From positions 1 to 64,000 of the forward strand of contig LATX02000068.1 in NCBI GenBank assembly GCA_001466705.2: a stretch of DNA of 64,000 bases. Reading direction: 5' to 3'. The notes beneath the pieces are model-generated. The model worked only from the letters and a program-made list of their open reading frames with translations, was not told the DNA's origin and ran no database searches. The position numbers and the translations under genes were made by a program. Shown here in pieces: positions 61,454-64,000 of this stretch (positions are counted from its first letter, which is position 1; every line of letters starts with the position of its first letter). This DNA is from Moniliophthora roreri. Lineage: Eukaryota > Basidiomycota > Agaricomycetes > Agaricales > Marasmiaceae.

Positions 61454-62041
61454 GGTGTTGACGTCGGTCGCTGACTCGCTCGGCAAAAAAAAAATTTCTT
61501 GAACGTGGTCGGATGACGGAGTCTCGGCGGTGCAAGGCCTGGGAACAACCTGCCTGGGCCTCGTGAGTCGTGCGTAATTTCCGTGAGAAAGATTCGCTTG
61601 CGTCTTGTCACTCTCTCGACCTCGACCTCGACTTGTAGCTATCTGGTCCCATTGCTATCCTCATAATACTAGAGAATCTGCCAGGACTTGACGGATGAGC
61701 TATAAAGTACCGGGACGTGTGCTCCCCATCAGAATCCTTTGTAGGAAATATCCAAGATGGCTCAAGATGGCTCAAGATCTATGATACTCAAGATTGCCGC
61801 AAGCTACAACATTGCTGGAAAATTTTCACTGCAGGAAACAAAAATTTATTTTTATTTCCTTGTTTACGTTTTGGGTATCCCTGGAAACTGGAGAGCCGGG
61901 AATCTGATGACGTGAAATGAAGAGTTGGGCCGTTAGGCAGCGGGCTTCTCAACTTTAAATTGAGTTCTCAACAGGTTCTTAATCCAAGTATTTGCACTTC
62001 CCAGTTACTTGTCCAGATTTCTTTCTATTCCCCCTTCAGTC
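61454..62041. promoter_or_regulatory. Divergent intergenic region, bS6m / Mei2-like
   Basis: About 590 bp between divergent ATGs. It contains a 10-nt tandem near 61752, a CTCGAC triplet repeat near 61615, and a CT-rich leader (TTCTATTCCCCCTTCAGTC) before the plus-strand ATG. No RNA gene seen. Confidence 0.4.
61752..61778. repeat. Short tandem, CTCAAGATGG unit
   Basis: Two full copies and a partial third. Confidence 0.8.
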
Positions 62042-64000
62042 ATGCGTTCTCCTTCTCCTCAACCAGCACCATCTAGGCCTCCTCGTCTTCAACACTCACC
62101 TTCTCTCCCAAATATCTGGTACATATATATTCTGGTCTCCCATCGGTGCCACTCTCTGACCATTACACGTTAGGTTACCTCCTCATTCGGGTCCTATACC
62201 TTTCAAGATCGCCGCTATGGATCGAGACAGCTTCCACCGTCTTCCGGATCTCTCGATATTGCAGCCACCCCCCGAACAACGCTCCGAGTCCCAGACTAGC
62301 AGGTCGAGAGCTACTCGTAATTTTGTGGCCACGAATATGTTCAACGGTGTCGCTGCTACGTACGAAAAGCCTCAAGTGACTCAGTCGTCCGATCCCCAAG
62401 TCAAGTCGGCCAAGCCGTCTCGCAAAGCCAAAAAAGCACAACGTCGTGCCACCAACGACGAATCTCACAAACTTCTCACGCCGCCACTCACACCGTCTTC
62501 AAGTATTAGAACTGTAGCAAGTATCGACTCTTCTCTCCGGGAACTCTCTGTCGCCGACGACAACGATTCAGCCAAGACTATTTATTTCGACGATTCATCC
62601 AAGCTTCCTGAAAATTTTTCTCGCCTTCTTCTGGTACGTGTGGCTTCAGTGTCAACTCACCCGGGTCTGCCCCTCTTGACCTCTCTTCCCATCGATATGA
62701 AATGATCACTGACTTGCCATTTTCAGATAAAAAATGTATCTACGACTTCGTCTGCAACCGACTTCCAGGCAGCACTGCACAAGACCCTTGCTGATTCTCT
62801 TTCTCCACCTACCACGCCCATTTCTTTAGCCTCGAGTGACTCTGACACTCCCTGGCCTGCTCTCATTCGCGGTACCTATGCAAGCCTGTTCGACAAGGGT
62901 GTCATCGTCGTCGCTTTTCACAACCTTCGCGAAGCCATCGACGCCAAAAAATTGTTGACAAGCAGTACTGCGTTACCCATCGATGACTATGTGGCGGACG
63001 GCGCGAAATTATTCTGCGATTTCGTCTCGATCGACGAATTTAGAGAGGTAAAGCTCGGATTCGTCTGATTCATTCTCTTGTACTTACTGCTCATTTTTAA
63101 GAAGATGGGTAGCTCTGACTTCTTAGAGTCCATGCAAGCCACATTTTACGTGGTGGCCACAAAGGCCGATCGTGACTCCGAAGCCAGAATTCCTTCAGAC
63201 AATGCTGCTCTGGTTAGGAACGTGTTCAGCAGGCGCGGCGACCTGTTATTATTTCAGAGTGCCTCTGCTGATTCCATTAATGTCGAGGTAACTAGTATGC
63301 TTTTTTCCCCTGGCTGTGACAACGCTGACGAGCCTCAAGGTCCAGGCTGACGCTGGAATTTATCAACTCCAGTACTATGATATTCGTGACACGCCAGGCG
63401 AGTCCGATGGGTTGAATAATTTCAACTATCTCGGACTCAAGTTACAGATTGTCTCTTCTGTGACCATGCCCACATCTGCCAGCATTACTCCTCAGGCGTT
63501 CACCCCAGTTCCTGCTGGTCAGGCATCTCACCTTCGCGAGAGGTTCATTTTCCCAGCGTCCGCTACCGAAGACGTGGCTTCCGATAGCCAAATTTCAACA
63601 ACGACAGCGCCTAATGCAGCAAGATCAGCATCTCCAGTAGTTTTCTATAATACTGCAGGAGAGCCAATTGCCCCAGTGCCAGCAGCCCATAGTGCTGTCG
63701 CCAGTCCTCGAGGTGCTCCGGCGGTTCCGATTCATGGTCCCGACCCTGTTCCTGAGCCAGGTAACCCGCCTTTGGGGCCCTTGCAGCAGTTCTTCTTTCC
63801 TGCTGGTCATCACCCAGCACCCGATCCGAGTTATACGTTTCCTCCCCAGCCGCATCCCGGTCATATTCATCCCGTGATGGCGCCAGGACATGCCTCGCCT
63901 CCTTTCCCTGGTTATCAAGCCTCTCCGCCACCTCATCATGGTCATTTTCCTGGCTCACCCAACTTGTACCATCATCATCAGGTTCCAGGATTGTTTGAAT
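62042..64000 (+). CDS. Mei2-like RRM RNA-binding protein, 5' part (continues past window)
   Basis: Start MRSPSPQPAPSRPPRLQHSP; an intron splits the codon for Trp (IW/LPPHSG). After a Ser/Pro-rich region (KSAKPSRKAKKAQRR) comes an RRM-like segment: ENFSRLLLIKNV, LIRGTYASLFDKGVIVVAFH, NLREAIDAKKLL, then a linker strand SVDEF-like and LGLKLQI. GVIVVAFxNLREA is typical of the first RRM of Mei2-like proteins, regulators of meiotic RNA. A Pro/His-rich, presumably disordered part (FPPQPHPGHIHPV, SPPPHHGHFPGS) runs to the window edge; the diagnostic C-terminal RRM3 would lie outside. Five exons visible. The assignment rests on the RRM wording. Confidence 0.68.

Overview
The window is nuclear DNA of a filamentous basidiomycete, most likely a mushroom-forming agaricomycete. 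Genes are compact and broken by many introns of about 47-60 nt with GT...CTNAC...AG signals. The protein families are fungal: RTA1, Zn(II)2Cys6 regulator, hydrophobin-like relic, Set9, Ypk9/P5B ATPase, MRP17, Mei2-like. Gene models below were spliced by eye, so exon edges that are given were read from frame plus splice signals, and other edges are approximate.

Left part (1-10.4 kb): the 3' end of a FAM72-like gene, a five-unit polyubiquitin gene (-), a dead RTA1-like gene (-) inside a 1.1 kb block almost free of CpG, a decayed inverted ubiquitin relic (+), a long Set9-type H4K20 methyltransferase with an AT-hook (+), and a probable hydrophobin relic (-).

Middle (10.4-38 kb): housekeeping genes, several in tight head-to-head pairs. 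These are CCT-zeta chaperonin (-)/SDR (+), flavin-reductase-like protein (-)/biotin protein ligase (+), a mitochondrial-type CDF metal transporter (+), an unknown protein with PCNA-box-like motifs at both ends (-), a Ser/Thr/Ala-rich membrane-anchored surface protein (-), a P5B ATPase (-), an unknown low-complexity protein (-), an amidohydrolase-like protein (-), a Zn2Cys6 transcription factor with an abnormal first splice donor (+), and a coiled-coil protein with an 11-glycine GxxxG ladder (-).

Right part (38-64 kb): an HDHD3-like HAD hydrolase (-) divergent from a secreted S41-type peptidase (+), Tudor-SN (-), a CaMKK/SNF1-activating-type kinase (-), UPF2 (-) head-to-head with an ATRIP/Rad26-like checkpoint gene (+), a LARGE-like glycosyltransferase (-), a degraded inverted copy of the HAD/S41 divergent pair including its promoter, mitochondrial bS6m (-), and the 5' part of a Mei2-like RNA-binding gene (+).

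No single dedicated gene cluster is evident. The strongest unusual signals concern genome dynamics: one duplicated or accessory gene killed with a CpG-deamination signature, two other duplications decayed without it, and odd splice sites. Two uncharacterised proteins (dual PIP-like boxes; GxxxG ladder) are the best protein-level leads.
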